Below, in pieces: positions 13,275 to 25,396 of a stretch of DNA of 64,000 nt. Position numbers and translations under genes: made by a program. Positions within the stretch are counted from its first letter, which is position 1, and each line of letters begins with the position of its first letter. Source of the stretch: Helopsaltes ochotensis (lineage: Eukaryota > Chordata > Aves > Passeriformes > Locustellidae); assembly GCA_013400155.1 (NCBI GenBank), contig VXBM01000022.1:30646-94645 (forward strand). Reading direction: 5' to 3'. The notes beneath the pieces are model-generated. The model was given only the letters and a program-made list of their open reading frames with translations, did not search any database and was not told where the DNA came from.

Positions 13275-14224
13275 NNNNNNNNNNNNNNNNNNNNNNNNNN
13301 NNNNNNNNNNNNNNNNNNNNNNNNNNNNNNNNNNNNNNNNNNNNNNNNNNNNNNNNNNNNNNNNNNNNNNNNNNNNNNNNNNNNNNNNNNNNNNNNNNNN
13401 NNNNNNNNNNNNNNNNNNNNNNNNNNNNNNNNNNNNNNNNNNNNNNNNNNNNNNNNNNNNNNNNNNNNNNNNNNNNNNNNNNNNNNNNNNNNNNNNNNNN
13501 NNNNNNNNNNNNNNNNNNNNNNNNNNNNNNNNNNNNNNNNNNNNNNNNNNNNNNNNNNNNNNNNNNNNNNNNNNNNNNNNNNNNNNNNNNNNNNNNNNNN
13601 NNNNNNNNNNNNNNNNNNNNNNNNNNNNNNNNNNNNNNNNNNNNNNNNNNNNNNNNNNNNNNNNNNNNNNNNNNNNNNNNNNNNNNNNNNNNNNNNNNNN
13701 NNNNNNNNNNNNNNNNNNNNNNNNNNNNNNNNNNNNNNNNNNNNNNNNNNNNNNNNNNNNNNNNNNNNNNNNNNNNNNNNNNNNNNNNNNNNNNNNNNNN
13801 NNNNNNNNNNNNNNNNNNNNNNNNNNNNNNNNNNNNNNNNNNNNNNNNNNNNNNNNNNNNNNNNNNNNNNNNNNNNNNNNNNNNNNNNNNNNNNNNNNNN
13901 NNNNNNNNNNNNNNNNNNNNNNNNNNNNNNNNNNNNNNNNNNNNNNNNNNNNNNNNNNNNNNNNNNNNNNNNNNNNNNNNNNNNNNNNNNNNNNNNNNNN
14001 NNNNNNNNNNNNNNNNNNNNNNNNNNNNNNNNNNNNNNNNNNNNNNNNNNNNNNNNNNNNNNNNNNNNNNNNNNNNNNNNNNNNNNNNNNNNNNNNNNNN
14101 NNNNNNNNNNNNNNNNNNNNNNNNNNNNNNNNNNNNNNNNNNNNNNNNNNNNNNNNNNNNNNNNNNNNNNNNNNNNNNNNNNNNNNNNNNNNNNNNNNNN
14201 NNNNNNNNNNNNNNNNNNNNNNNN
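13275..14224. other. Assembly gap (950 N)
   Basis: An unbroken run of N, flanked on the left by very GC-rich sequence and on the right by a short GC-rich tail (cgcggatccgcctgctgcac) that quickly becomes AT-rich. GC-rich promoter islands are commonly lost from short-read bird assemblies. The missing first coding exon of IFRD1 (about 30 residues in human) most likely lies here. The N length may be an estimate rather than a measurement. Long ORFs that cross this gap are artefacts of translating N. Confidence 0.97.
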
Positions 14225-15621
14225 CGCGGATCCGCCTGCTGCACCACCGCCAGCGGCTGTGGCTGTGTGTCTTTAAAAAAACCCTTATTCTTAGCCTAAA
14301 ATGGGATTCTGTAAAATAAGCGGTCTTCATACAGGTGCAAAATGTGCGTGTCTGAGGCGCTGATGCTTCGGGCAGAACGGAGGTTTTGTGAGCTGGTGAG
14401 AAACTGCGCTTCAGGGTAGTATAGTTGTGTGCAGCATCGGTTTCTAATACTAATTTTTCAGGAAGCGAGCAATTCATAGGATGTTTCTGCAACTGCTCTT
14501 ATTTTAGTTTGTGAAGGGCTTACTGTCGTTCTTGCCACTTCTGTTGAATCCCTATTTAATAGTAGCAGCAGCAAGAAGGTGGCCATGTAAGAGCTATGAG
14601 TTTCCAAGTTTATTTGCTCATGCATTGGCTGGTAGGGTTTTTTTGGGTCATGATTAATGATACAAGTGGATACAGCTTAAAGCAGCAAAACTTCCGGAGT
14701 GTGATTAACTTCATTGGAAAGCACTTGGACACTGATCCAACTGAAAGTTGATTCTGCCTAGATAAAAATAGTTTTTTGGGGTCTTGGTAATCACGGTGCC
14801 TGCCTGAAGCTGGTAAGCCCTGTGTGCAACCTTCTAAATAATTCAGAAAAAAAAATAGCTGAAAGAACAGAATTCTGGGTTCTGTAAATGATATTTTGAG
14901 AACTGTTGGAGAAATAACAGATATGAAAAGGGAGGTGAAAACAGGTAGAAATACTACTTTCTTCAAAAAGTCTGAAGCTGCTGCACCAAGGCATTCTTGG
15001 TCCTGAGAGGGAAAACTTCTATCCCGTGTTGAAGCATTTGCTGCTCTGGCTTGTACTTGTAGTTCAGTAGTAAAAGACTTGGATATTGCTGATGCTGCAC
15101 ATAACTACACTTTTTCCCATGAATCCTGCACTGAACTAGGTAATGTATGTTTGCCTAAAGGTTTAACTTATACTGTCTTGAAGTTCCTCAATTAAAAAAT
15201 AAAGACTCTATGGCAGGTTTTTTAGGTAGTTCATTCTAGCCGTTAATTTAACATATTTAACTTAGTATTATTAACTTAGCGTTAATTTAACTTATTTTTG
15301 AAGCATAGTCACAGAAAACTGTATTAACATTGATTGTAGAAAGATCCTAAAGCTACAGTAGGAATTCAGCCAATATCTAGAGTAGGAATTAGACCAGTAC
15401 TAGGTGGGGCCCTCCTCACTATTCACAAATGATCTTCCAGAACAGAGCCAGGTAAGTCTTCAGAATAGATGGGAGTAAAGGAACCAGCAGAGGATGGAAA
15501 TATTCTTTCTATGGTTGGGTCAGAGAGTGAATCCCCTCTGGGAGGGTTCAGTTCTTTGGTGCTCAGATCTTTCTTTTTCATATCAAAAATGACCAAACTA
15601 TTGTATTCATCTTTCCTTAAG
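14225..15621 (+). other. IFRD1: Probable intron 1 of IFRD1, no coding sequence seen
   Basis: This runs from the right edge of the gap to the acceptor of the first visible coding exon. The first 60 bases are GC-rich and may be exon 1, 5'UTR or early intron; I could not find a convincing donor or the conserved basic N-terminus. The remainder is AT-rich with no supported exon. Confidence 0.5.
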
Positions 15622-15726
15622 GTGGTCAGCCCAGAAACGTGCAGCCTTTTAGTGATGAAGATGCTTCAATTGAAACCATGAGCCACTGCAGTGGCTTCAG
15701 TGATCCTGCTAGCTTCACTGAGGATG
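15622..15726 (+). CDS. IFRD1: IFRD1 first visible coding exon (homologous to human exon 2)
   Basis: The acceptor is ctttccttaag and the donor is gatg|gtaaat. It encodes the acidic/serine-rich N-terminal segment containing PFSDEDASIETMSHCSG and ending at SFTEDG. It begins with the last two bases of a split glycine codon. It is therefore not the first coding exon: no in-frame ATG with the family's basic N-terminus lies just upstream. Confidence 0.95.
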
Positions 15727-18700
15727 GTAAATTCTTTTATTTATATCCTTCATCTTTTACAAACATAAAACCTGAGCTGATTTAGTAGTTTTAAGTAGTA
15801 GACTATAAGTAGTAGTAATAAAATAATGACATTACATTAACACTATGTGATGGTCAATCCAGTGGCTATTGTTTTTGTTTGATAAGAATATACTCCAGGT
15901 TTCATGAGCCTTGTGAAACTATCATGCTCTTTTTGTTAGAATAAAATATAGAGACACTGAGATATACAGTGCTGATACAGAGACAATAAGAATTTTAAGG
16001 TGAATTATGAGACCTGGCTTTTTATAACAGGTAGTTGAGATAGTAAGAACTGCAGAAGAATTTAAGATGGGAAGAGTCACATTTGCCTGTTTTGAGCTAG
16101 GTTTGTGCTTTACCTCTTTTACCATCTTTTCAACCTGGACTGCTCTAATGTAATTTTGTTGAGAGGAGGAGACCTGAAGGCCTGCTGCAGGGGGATAAGC
16201 AGGGAGCCATCTCTGGATATGTGCTGCTCTTAACTGGGCTCCTGTTGCAGAGGTGTCTGATGGATATCATATAGGACAGGTTCCTTTAACTGCATCAGCT
16301 GTGAGCACCTTGCTGTACTCCAGGGATAGATGTAATGGACTGGATGAAAATGTCTTGTTGACAGGATTGGCTGATGGACATCAGATGGAGAAAAAAAAAT
16401 TATGTAAGACCTGATTCACTCCCTCATTCATTCTTGGCATGTGTAAAAAGCAGAACTAGAAACAGCACAAATGTATCAATAGGCCAGTTTTTATAGAAGT
16501 ATTGTAGGGCACAGTCTGATGTAGTAGGTTTAACACCATTATGCTGCTGGGATGCTGAACAATTCTGTAGCTGCTGTCTATGTTAAGCTGCTTTCTTATT
16601 AGCGTTAAAAACATTGTGTTGGAACTGCTGTGTCTGCTAATGAAATGTGTATTAGTAGGACTAAATTATTTCTTCTGGATTAGGGCCTGAAGTTGATGAA
16701 GAAGCCACTCAAGAAGACTTAGAATACAAGTTGAAGGGATTTATTGATCTTACATTGGACAAGAGGTATAGTCTGCTTTCTCTGTTTTAATATGAAAAAT
16801 ACACATCGGATCTTTTTCTATGCTTACTGAGGTTTTTACTCTGGGGAGGACTTCTGGATCTAAAAAGGCCTTTTTCCTTTTACTGATTATTTAGGTTGGG
16901 TTAGACTTACCATTTCTAATATATTGAAGTAGAGTGACTTTCTTTCCAGCCTGCAATATTGCTGCGAACTCTTATTTCCAAACAAAATTTTGCTGTCCTC
17001 AAGTAAGGCAATTCAGAGCATTTCATTTCTTTATGGTACTTCTGTGGATTACTCTACTATTGGGTGCAGACAAATATAAAGCACCAGAATGCAAAGGTGG
17101 AGATTCAGCTGATACATGCTGATTTCAGGAGGTTGTTCTTCTCTCTTCTAACAGTGCAAAGACAAGACAAGCAGCCCTTGAAAGTCTGAAAAGTGCATTT
17201 TCTTCTAAAATACTATACGAATTTATCATGGAAAGGAGAATGACACTAACTGATAGCATTGAGCGCTGCATAAAGAAAGGTAATAAACATGCATGCTATT
17301 AGAAAGCAATAATCCTTATGAAATAGCACATTGTTTAAAGGAAATTAAGGTTGTAAATGTTCTCTAGTAGTTTAGAGTGCTTAATAATTTAGGTAGCATT
17401 ACTTTTTAAATTTAGGTGTCACATTTTACCTGTCCTAGAAAATTAACTGAACTTATCTTCTATCTGTTGGTTTCTGAATGTCCACTTACATGTTTTCAGA
17501 CTGTTATCTTTAAAAGATTAAAGGAGGAAAGCAGTGCAGAAGGTGATTGCTCATTGCTGTGTTAATCCCTAGGTAAGAGCGATGAACAGTGTGCAGCTGC
17601 TGGACTGGCGTGTCTTCTGTGTGTGCAGATGGGGTCAGGAATTGAAAGCGAGGAGATTTTTAAGACCCTTGGTCCCGTTCTGAAGAAGATTGTCTGTGAT
17701 GGAACAGCCAGTATCCAAGCCAGACAGGCTGTAAGTATGAAATGTTCATTTGCCAGGCAGGGACAGAGGGCTGCTTCTGACCAGCTCACTATTGTGTAAT
17801 CCAGAACTAAAGGTTACCACACTGGTGTGTACTCATAATGTAGACATATGCCTTGAATGATACGTAGCAGTTTTCACTGGCTTAAAAAGTTCCACCTGAA
17901 GGGTGAACATGATTCTCTTCTTCAGCTGTGATTTGTACTGCTTTGTGAAGTGTCTGAACTCACTGTATTGCAGCTTCTTCACTGCAGTTCTGGGGGCTGA
18001 TGTTGGGGTCCTAGAAAACATTTTCTCAGTGAGTGATATGTCCTTCTTGTATTAATTTTATTTTAGTCTTGAAATTTAATTTTATTCTTAACACAGGAAT
18101 GCTACTTAAGCATTTACCTTTATTATAAAATCACATATAGCACATTTGGAAACTACATAAACAATACAGCCATACTTCCAAAGGTATTTTCAAGTTACTT
18201 TTGCCCAATCATCTCATTTATACATCAGCAGTATGCTTGAAATAGTGAGGAAAGATTGTCCAAAGCTCTTGCCAAAAGTTTTACTTTTTCTTAAACTTCA
18301 GAGATTTAACTAATATCCTCCAACTTCCCCTTATCATTATGTGGCTGGCAAATCATATTCTAGTCAAGCTATGGCACAACAGATGCTGTCAGCTGCAAAA
18401 AGGACGTAGTATTAGTTCAACAGAAGTTATTTCTACAAGCAAAAGCTGTTAAAGTTTGTCTGTTCAAATGTAGCTTTTGAGCTGTGTGGTTGGTGCAAAC
18501 ATTACTTCCAAATGTTTTTTTTTCCCCTGCCCTTTGTAAGAGAAATTGGACTGGAATATGGGGCATAGGGAACTGATCTGCAGAAGTCGGAAAGTTCCAG
18601 AAAAGGCTTTTCAAGGCCAAACTTTTCATGCTGTTTAATTGTGATAGTGGTCAGAAGGGGAAAATATTTCCCACAGCTGTAAATAAACATCACGTAGTCA

Positions 18701-21700
18701 TCAGCGTGATTTCTGCTTGTAAATCCTAGTGAGTTTTAAAGTCATTTGGTGAAAAGAATGCCATGTGTAGCTTTTTCAACGGCTTTGTAAGCTATTTTAA
18801 AATAATACATGAAAACTGAAGGCTTGAGAGTAGCTGTAATCATCCTGAGATTAGGTGGGTGAAATATGCCCTAAATATCTGATACCTTCAATCTGAAAGT
18901 CATCGATAGATAGGTATTTCATGGAACAAGATTAAAGATTTCATAGAGGCTCTCACCTTCTTCTCACTTTCTAGTCTGTCTTTATTATTGCTGAGATGTT
19001 ACCTTGGGTGTCACAGAAGGGCAAGAGAGAGCGAGGGAGGGGTCACAGAAGTTATATGCCTGGCACAGAGCCAATAGGGAATGAAGGGTTAAACCATTAG
19101 TAGCTTGGGGGAATTCTTAGGAAAAACCATTCCTCACGGAATACAACAGATGGGAATTGGGAGCTAAGTATTACAGGAAGCTGAATTAAACAGGATTGGA
19201 GACTTCTAGACTCTAAGGTTTTTATCTCAAGTTTCTGTTATTCCAGACGTTAAATTTCAAAGGTCCCAAGTTTGAAAGTTTTGTCAGCTGTAACATTGTC
19301 AAATACTGACACTTTTTTTCTTTTGTGTCTAGTGCGCAACCTGCTTAGGGATTTGCTGTTTCATTGTCACAGATGACATTACGGTGAGGATTGATACCTT
19401 TCAAATGTGGTAAACTGACAAGATGAAAATGCAGGACTCCTAAACCACTTCCATTATATTTTTCCCTTATACAGGAGCTGTACTCTACTATGGAATGCCT
19501 GGAAAACATCTTCACGAAGGCCTATCAGCGAGATAGAGACACGAATGGTGTGTCAAGTACCCATAATACTGTGCTTCATGTCAGTGCTCTCTTAGCATGG
19601 ACGCTGTTGTTGACCATTTGTCCAATGAATGAAGTGAAGAAGAAAATTGAAATGTGAGTATCTTTCTTGGAGAGCACGAGTTTGTAATGACTCTTTATAT
19701 GTAATGAAACAGTGTCAGTAAAATTTAGATCTTAATGGAATATGGCTTACTCCTTAGGCACTTGCATAAACTTCCAAGTCTGCTGTCTTGTGATGATCTC
19801 AACATGAGAATAGCTGCTGGAGAAACGCTAGCGCTTCTGTTTGAACTGGCCCGTGAAACAGATGCTGTAAGTAAATGGCAGCAGCTAAACTGCCTTTCGT
19901 TGGGACAGTGATGAGACAAATTACTTAACCTGTGCTGCATAGCACCCCGGATCTCAACAAGTAGCAAATAATTCCATGGTTTATGTTCTTTCTAGTGAAT
20001 CTGCCCCAGTCTAAGTTGGTATAGCAATAATTCACAGCTGTTGTTTTTTACACTTAATTTCTATATTGCAAAACTGGACCAGTATAACAAAGTGTGTGAA
20101 ATACTACTTAATAGCAACTAGAAATATTGAATGCAAGATTTAAATCTAAATCCAACACCTGCTTTTAAAATAGAATAAAAAAGATACCTCTAGAGAGATT
20201 CCAGGATGTAACAGTATTGTTTACTGTTAGTGGGAACATTCATCAGGTGCTTATGCAGACAAGTTTGAGTAATTCACAACCTGCACAATTCTGCTCTCAC
20301 AGCCAAAAATCTATCATCAGGCAGAAAACATGTTGACTTCAAGTATTGTTTTTTCAGTATTCTTATTTAGGTAACTTAAGAAGACTTACTTGTATTACAC
20401 AATGATTTCACAGCATTTGACTATTTTAGTCAGGAGCTAGGCAGTCATTTTAAGGGGGAGATTTTTAAAGAATTGGTACAAATTTTGCGCAGATATCAGT
20501 AATGCTACATTCGGTGAAATTTCTTGGAGTTTTCTTTTGAATTTGATCAGGTGCAAGCTGCTCAATATTAGCTTGGACAGAGCTAAAGTTGTCTTTACAT
20601 TCTTCAATATGCCTTATTAATTTTCAGACTTTTTTCTTGACAGCACTGAAGGAAACAGCCTCCCTCTGCTTACGCATGGCACAGTTTGGGAGAATTGCCT
20701 GAAGGGCTCCCAACTCAGTCAAGGCTGCTGCGCTTTGCCAGAATGCTGTCTAAAGTGAAAGGATAACTTCATTTAAGTCAGGAATCATGACACACTAGCA
20801 CAGCATAGTCTGAAACAACGTTAAGGCTCCTGTATAAATGCAAGCAGTGGATTTGAGTCTCTTGGCTATGGAAATCAACTTTGAAAGGGAAAAAAATAAA
20901 TGGAAAGCACAACTTGATCCTTTATTTGGTCAAGCCGACTGCAAGTAATTAAATCTTTAAATGTGTTAACAAATGAGACTGTATTCACTACAATCTCTTT
21001 GGTTCCATTGGGGGAATGCCCCTTAATTCATTACAGATTATTCTCATTGAATCCTTAACAATCAGTGCCGATTAAAAATATTTGATGTATTAGCCTTTGA
21101 CGAGTTCCTTTCAGAAAGCATGCAGTAAGATCACTATTCAGTTGACATGACAAAACATTCAGGTTAAAATACCCCACAAACCACAAAAACTTGTTTTTCC
21201 GTGTTTCCATACGTTCTTCCTAGTCCAGATGAACTACTGCCAAATTATTAAATGCAGTGGAGAAAATATTTATGTATATATAAAGCACATATTAAATAAT
21301 ATAATGAATTATATTAATTCGTTAATAAGATATTTATTACAGTTTACTTTAAGTGTTTTGTTAAATATTTAAAAAAAATACAACATGCTTCCTAATTTCC
21401 CATTCCATTACAAGACTTACAGCTAAATAGTTTAGTTCTAATGGTGTCTCACGGTTTGCCTCCAGCAGTATGAACTCTGTGCTAGCAACTTTAAAGTGCC
21501 CTCAGGTTGTTGGCAGGAGTAGTTCAGCAGATCTGTTAAACAGTTTGAGTCCCTTGGAATTATGGAGTAGAGCAGATTGGCAGGTGTATATGCACACTAA
21601 CAGACCTGTATGGTTCACATGGCTGACCAAAATAGACTTTGTTAGTGCCCTTCCTGGCAAACTGGGTGCTGTGACTTTGTTCTTGCTGGTTTCAATGCTG

Positions 21701-24700
21701 CAAGTGGAACTGCAGAAGTGTTCTGTCTCTTTAAATAAAGTGAGAGGTCGTAGAGATCTACATGCCCAAAATTTAAGGAGATTCATTTTATTTGTGAGGA
21801 AAGAGATTAAGTCCATAAAATAAACTAAAAAAACCTAAAAATATTTTTTTTTGTAACCTAGGATTTCTTTTATGAAGATATGGACCTTCTAACAGAGAAA
21901 CTAAGAGCTCTGGCTACTGATGGAAACAAGCACCGAGCCAAAGTGGATAAAAGAAAGCAGCGATCTGTCTTCCGAGACGTTCTACGGGCTGTTGAGGTGA
22001 TTTTGTCTTAGCTACAATCTAGACCTTCAAAATACATAGTGTGCAATTTAGTCAAAACAATTTTATTATTAAACAGAATTACTGCTTCAGTGAAAGAAAC
22101 AGGAAAATGCTGTTTTAAGTGAGACTTCATAGTCTGATCACACGCGGAATAGAATTGCTTTTTTTAAGAATGTTGAACAAAGGTACTGGGAATAGTTAAA
22201 CATCATGGAAGCTAAGGAGAAGACTTGGTGTCATTTGAAGTCACCATTAGGATTCTGCCTGCAGAAGGATCTGAGTCACCTATTAGCACTTGTTACATTC
22301 CCCTGTCCCAAATGTAACTACTCACACCTGTGAGGTAGAGATTAAACAAGGCTTACAGGCTGACTTAAAGGTGACTTCTGCACTCAGAACTGGTTTTCCT
22401 GGAGATAAGTCCAATTCTTAAGGTAATTTTAAAGATGAAAGCTGAGCATTTGTTTTTTAAAAAGTTTTCTAATCATGAAGAATATCAGCTTCAAGTTCTA
22501 CATAGGGTTTAGATGTGCATCTGCTTTATGAACAAATACAACCTTTAGCATATGTATGCTATGTAATTTGGAAGGTTTTGGTGTGCCAAATTTATCAGTG
22601 AAAGTAAAGTTCACTGAGATGTATAAAATTCCTAGTACAAAAGACTATTTAAATTAAAATGTTGGCTGGTGTTTCCTTTGATTTTTTTGCATAGGAGCGT
22701 GACTTTCCTACAGAGATGGTGAAGTTTGGACCTGAGCGCATGTATATTGACTGCTGGGTTAAAAAACAAACTTACGAGACCTTCAAGGAGATTCTGGGGT
22801 CAGGGATGCAATATCATTTGCAGGTGAGCTCCTCTTTGACACTTGCTCCCTGAGTTCTTTGATGTAATTTAGTCTGAATTACAAAACCTTGAGTAGAACT
22901 TAGTGAAGTGATGAGCTTTGCATTTGAGGTGTTCAAACACAGCACTTAAAATACTAACTACAGTGAGCTACAGCAGTCTGGGTAACCTGCTTCTGAACTG
23001 TAGCCTGGGTGTGCTAGCTTATTAATTGACTTCTCCAAGAAGTAAGAAATTTAAGCTGAATATCACTTCAACTTCAGGGTTTTTTTCTGAACCCTTATTC
23101 TCTCTTTCAGCGGAGTGGTATAGTTGTCTGGCTGCTATAAAGCTGCATGCCTCCACCCTTCCTGTATAAGCCTGTAAAAGAAAGGCAAAGTTTTAGTCAA
23201 AAATAACAAACACAACTTGCAGCCCAATGATGACAGCATTTCAGAAGAGAAGGCATAAATATTTATCTCCATTCTGGGAACTGTTTGTTTAGTAGTCATC
23301 TCTTTTCATTTGTAACAGAAACAGGAGCTGTAGCTTAGGAATATATACTCCCAAATTGCTGTGATAGTCATGGGGTGAAAGTCTTCAGTCCTGTTGAACT
23401 GAATTTGTGTAACTGAGGGAGCTCAGGCGTGTAGCAAAATTTTCAGTTTTTTCAAGTACTGCTTTCACAGACAAATATTTTAAAACTGGTGTGTTGTGAA
23501 ACCATACAGGTCTTTTCTGCTGCCCGATTTTGTGTAGAACAGAACAGTGTCTCATTTGCTGGGACAAAAATATATCAAAGGCAGGAGGAGCTGCTTCTCA
23601 GTGTGGTAGTTTTTGCTTTTAGCCTTTTTCTGGTTAAAGGAGGAGATGTTCTTGACTTGATTGCAAAAGATAGCAGAAATTTGACACAAATCTCAGTATT
23701 TCTTACTGGAATACTTGATATTTTACAGTAATTAACTTTAGCGACTTGATAATTAGAGGGGAAACTGATCATTTGGTGTGTTTCTTGTTTAGTCAAATGA
23801 CTTTCTTCGAAATGTGTTTGAGCTTGGTCCACCAGTAATGCTGGATGCTGCAACTCTTAAAACAATGAAGATATCCCGTTTTGAAAGGGTAGGTTATTGC
23901 ACCTTACTGAATTTTCTTTACTCTAATTAGTCCTGCACTTCAGAAGCTGTCATTGTTACACTTGTCACTGTAGTTCTAAGAGTTCCTTATCATATCCTGA
24001 ATTAAACCCAGCCTTACTTTTATGCATATGAGCTCTTAGATTTTCCACTAGGAATGTGTCTGCTTCTGTGTTTTTTCCAAGAGGTCTGAAGGTTGATGTG
24101 ATTGCTGATGGGTACTAGATTCATGCTCCACACATGTGAAACTTGGTCTCTTCTGAGAGATACATGTTTTTGGGGAGGGACCTACAGGGAACCGTGGAAA
24201 AGGAGTCTTTATAAGCCAGTATCCCAAACTCCGCGGTGTGAAATGGGCACTAGAGGTTAGCCTTGTTCTGTGGCTTGTGAATGCATATAATCTGGGGAAT
24301 GGGCTATCAAGTTTAATCTGGGGGTAAATGTAACCTATGTGGTATCTGCTTGATGTTCAAGACTGACTGGCTTCCAGAACTGCTCATAGTTCAGTCTTTT
24401 TTATACAGGCCAAGTTTCTTTTATCTGTCTATATATATATACACTAAAATCAGGCTTTGGTGCGAAGATAGCATAGTATAAATTTCAGAAGGCCTACAAA
24501 CTTACTTCAAAGATTAATAAAAGGATATTTTCATTTATTTTGTAACGTGAAAAATCTCTGAAGGGTATAAGCCTTATGACAATATGTAATTATTTTTTCT
24601 TTTTTATTTTGTAGCACTTGTACAACTCTGCAGCATTCAAGGCTCGGACAAAGGCTAGAAGTAAATGTCGTGATAAAAGAGCAGATGTGGGGGAATTTTT

Positions 24701-24704
24701 TTAG
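15622..24704 (+). CDS. IFRD1: Interferon-related developmental regulator 1 (partial; 11 coding exons)
   Basis: IFRD1 (TIS7/PC4) is a nuclear and cytoplasmic transcriptional co-regulator that associates with SIN3/HDAC complexes and acts in myogenic and neutrophil differentiation (family knowledge). Coding exons joined in phase: 15622-15726, 16684-16765, 17155-17279, 17573-17730, 19333-19383, 19475-19653, 19758-19866, 21862-21996, 22695-22823, 23793-23888, 24615-24704. Every inner junction is GT-AG. The visible part is 1,259 nt, giving 418 complete codons plus the stop; the first exon needs one base from the missing exon 1. Human IFRD1 is about 451 residues, so about 30 N-terminal residues are missing, as expected. 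Recognisable blocks are NVQPFSDEDASIETMSHCSG near the start, KSAKTRQAALESLK and ERRMTLTDSIERC (IFRD domain), GNKHRAKVDKRKQRSVFRDV, FGPERMYIDCWVKKQTYETF and the conserved C-terminus KCRDKRADVGEFF (IFRD_C). There are no frameshifts or internal stops, so this is an intact, functional-looking gene apart from the gap. Confidence 0.97.
16684..16765 (+). CDS. IFRD1: IFRD1 coding exon
   Basis: It encodes the stretch with EEATQEDLEYKLKG and FIDLTLDK, the start of the helical IFRD domain. The acceptor is tctggattag and the donor is aagag|gtatag. It ends inside a serine codon that the next exon completes. Confidence 0.95.
17155..17279 (+). CDS. IFRD1: IFRD1 coding exon
   Basis: The acceptor is cttctaacag and the donor is aaag|gtaata. 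It encodes AKTRQAALESLKSAFSSK, then LYEFIMERRMTLTDSIERC, strongly conserved in vertebrate IFRD1 and IFRD2. Confidence 0.96.
17573..17730 (+). CDS. IFRD1: IFRD1 coding exon
   Basis: The acceptor is aatccctag and the donor is ggct|gtaagt. It encodes GKSDEQCAAAGLACLLCVQM and, after a short linker, FKTLGPVLKKIVCDGTASIQ, an ARM/HEAT-like helical part of the IFRD domain. Compared with human, several alanines in the first helix are replaced by cysteine or glycine. Confidence 0.96.
19333..19383 (+). CDS. IFRD1: IFRD1 short coding exon (51 bp)
   Basis: A 17-codon exon between ttgtgtctag and acg|gtgagg encoding CATCLGICCFIVTDDIT. Its length is a multiple of three and both boundaries fall between codons, so skipping it would keep the reading frame. 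Confidence 0.94.
19475..19653 (+). CDS. IFRD1: IFRD1 coding exon
   Basis: The acceptor is cccttatacag and the donor is gaaat|gtgagt. It encodes ELYSTMECLENIFTKAYQRD, then NTVLHVSALLAWTLLLTICP and NEVKKKIE. The middle of the exon (DTNGVSST) is the least conserved part, a loop in the family. Confidence 0.96.
19758..19866 (+). CDS. IFRD1: IFRD1 coding exon
   Basis: The acceptor is tactccttag and the donor is gatgct|gtaagt. It encodes HLHKLPSLLSCDDLNMRIAA and GETLALLFELARETDA, a conserved helix pair of the IFRD domain. Confidence 0.96.
21862..21996 (+). CDS. IFRD1: IFRD1 coding exon
   Basis: The acceptor is ttgtaacctag and the donor is gttgag|gtgatt. It encodes DFFYEDMDLLTEKLRALATD and GNKHRAKVDKRKQRSVFRDV, including the family's most basic and most conserved segment (KHRAKVDKRKQR), a plausible nuclear localisation or nucleic-acid contact region (inference). 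Confidence 0.97.
22695..22823 (+). CDS. IFRD1: IFRD1 coding exon
   Basis: The acceptor is tttgcatag and the donor is ttgcag|gtgagc. It encodes ERDFPTEMVKFGPERMYIDC, WVKKQTYETFKEILGSGMQY and HLQ, the beginning of the conserved C-terminal region. Confidence 0.97.
23793..23888 (+). CDS. IFRD1: IFRD1 coding exon
   Basis: The acceptor is tcttgtttag and the donor is gaaagg|gtaggt. It encodes SNDFLRNVFELGPPVMLDAA and TLKTMKISRFER, part of the IFRD_C domain. Confidence 0.97.
24615..24704 (+). CDS. IFRD1: IFRD1 last coding exon
   Basis: The acceptor is ttattttgtag. It encodes HLYNSAAFKARTKARSKCRD and KRADVGEFF, then TAG at 24702-24704. The C-terminus matches the invariant end of vertebrate IFRD1, which fixes the stop. 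Confidence 0.97.
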   Translation, partial: HLYNSAAFKARTKARSKCRDKRADVGEFF

Positions 24705-25396
24705 GTTCCCTTTTCAGTGGGGTTCAGTTTTCATAATTCAAATAAATTTGTAACATTTGAATACAATTTTTAACTTCTGTAGTCAGTTTGCAGTTGTGCA
24801 CGGGTTTGTTAAATATAATGTAAATATAATGCATGTTGTTGCTTAGTTGCATATATGTTGTATATAGGTTGACATAACATTTGATACCAGGGATACATTA
24901 TAATACCGTATATTAGCCCCCCACTGGCTCCAAAGGTTCATTATGTTGTAACTGATATATTAAATGGGGTTGGGTAACTGTAGTTAAATGCTGTGTGTCA
25001 GATTGGATTCTTTATATAAAGGTAAAGTAATTCATTGACCAAGTGTTCTGGTAAGAATGTGCCCATATGAAAAGATGACCATGTTTGTGTGAAATTATTT
25101 TAGTAACTTTTTAAAACTCTTCAGTGGTAGATGGACAAAAAATTCCTATGTAAGTATAACTTTATCCTGAGAGGGACTATGAAGTTTAGTAACTTCTACT
25201 GACAGTCAAGTACCAAATGACAATTACTTGCCTCCATGTAAAATAAAAGCAAGATTCATGTGTTCTGTAATTGAATATTTAATTTTTTGAATAAAAATGT
25301 TATGCAATAACAATGTGTGATGTAATAAAGACACTAAAACCGAAATAGCTGGAGCTTCTGAACCTGAAGATCTATAAAAGTGCTTGTTTTAATAAA
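24705..25396 (+). other. IFRD1: IFRD1 3'UTR with several poly(A) signals
   Basis: AT-rich sequence directly after the stop codon. AATAAA hexamers occur at 24741-24746, 25290-25295, 25324-25329 and 25391-25396. The cluster at 25,290-25,396 is the likely main cleavage region and the hexamer at 24,741 could give a very short 3'UTR. Which one is used cannot be decided from sequence. Confidence 0.65.

Noticed and set aside
12789..14492. 567-, 491-, 375- and 373-codon ORFs on both strands
   Set aside because: They are open only because the 950 N are translated as unknown residues; the real sequence on either side is CR1 and CpG-island DNA.
21470..21823. 117-codon ORF in an IFRD1 intron, with a 104-codon ORF antisense
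   Set aside because: It lies wholly in the intron between exons 19758-19866 and 21862-21996, has no IFRD1 similarity and is mirrored on the other strand.
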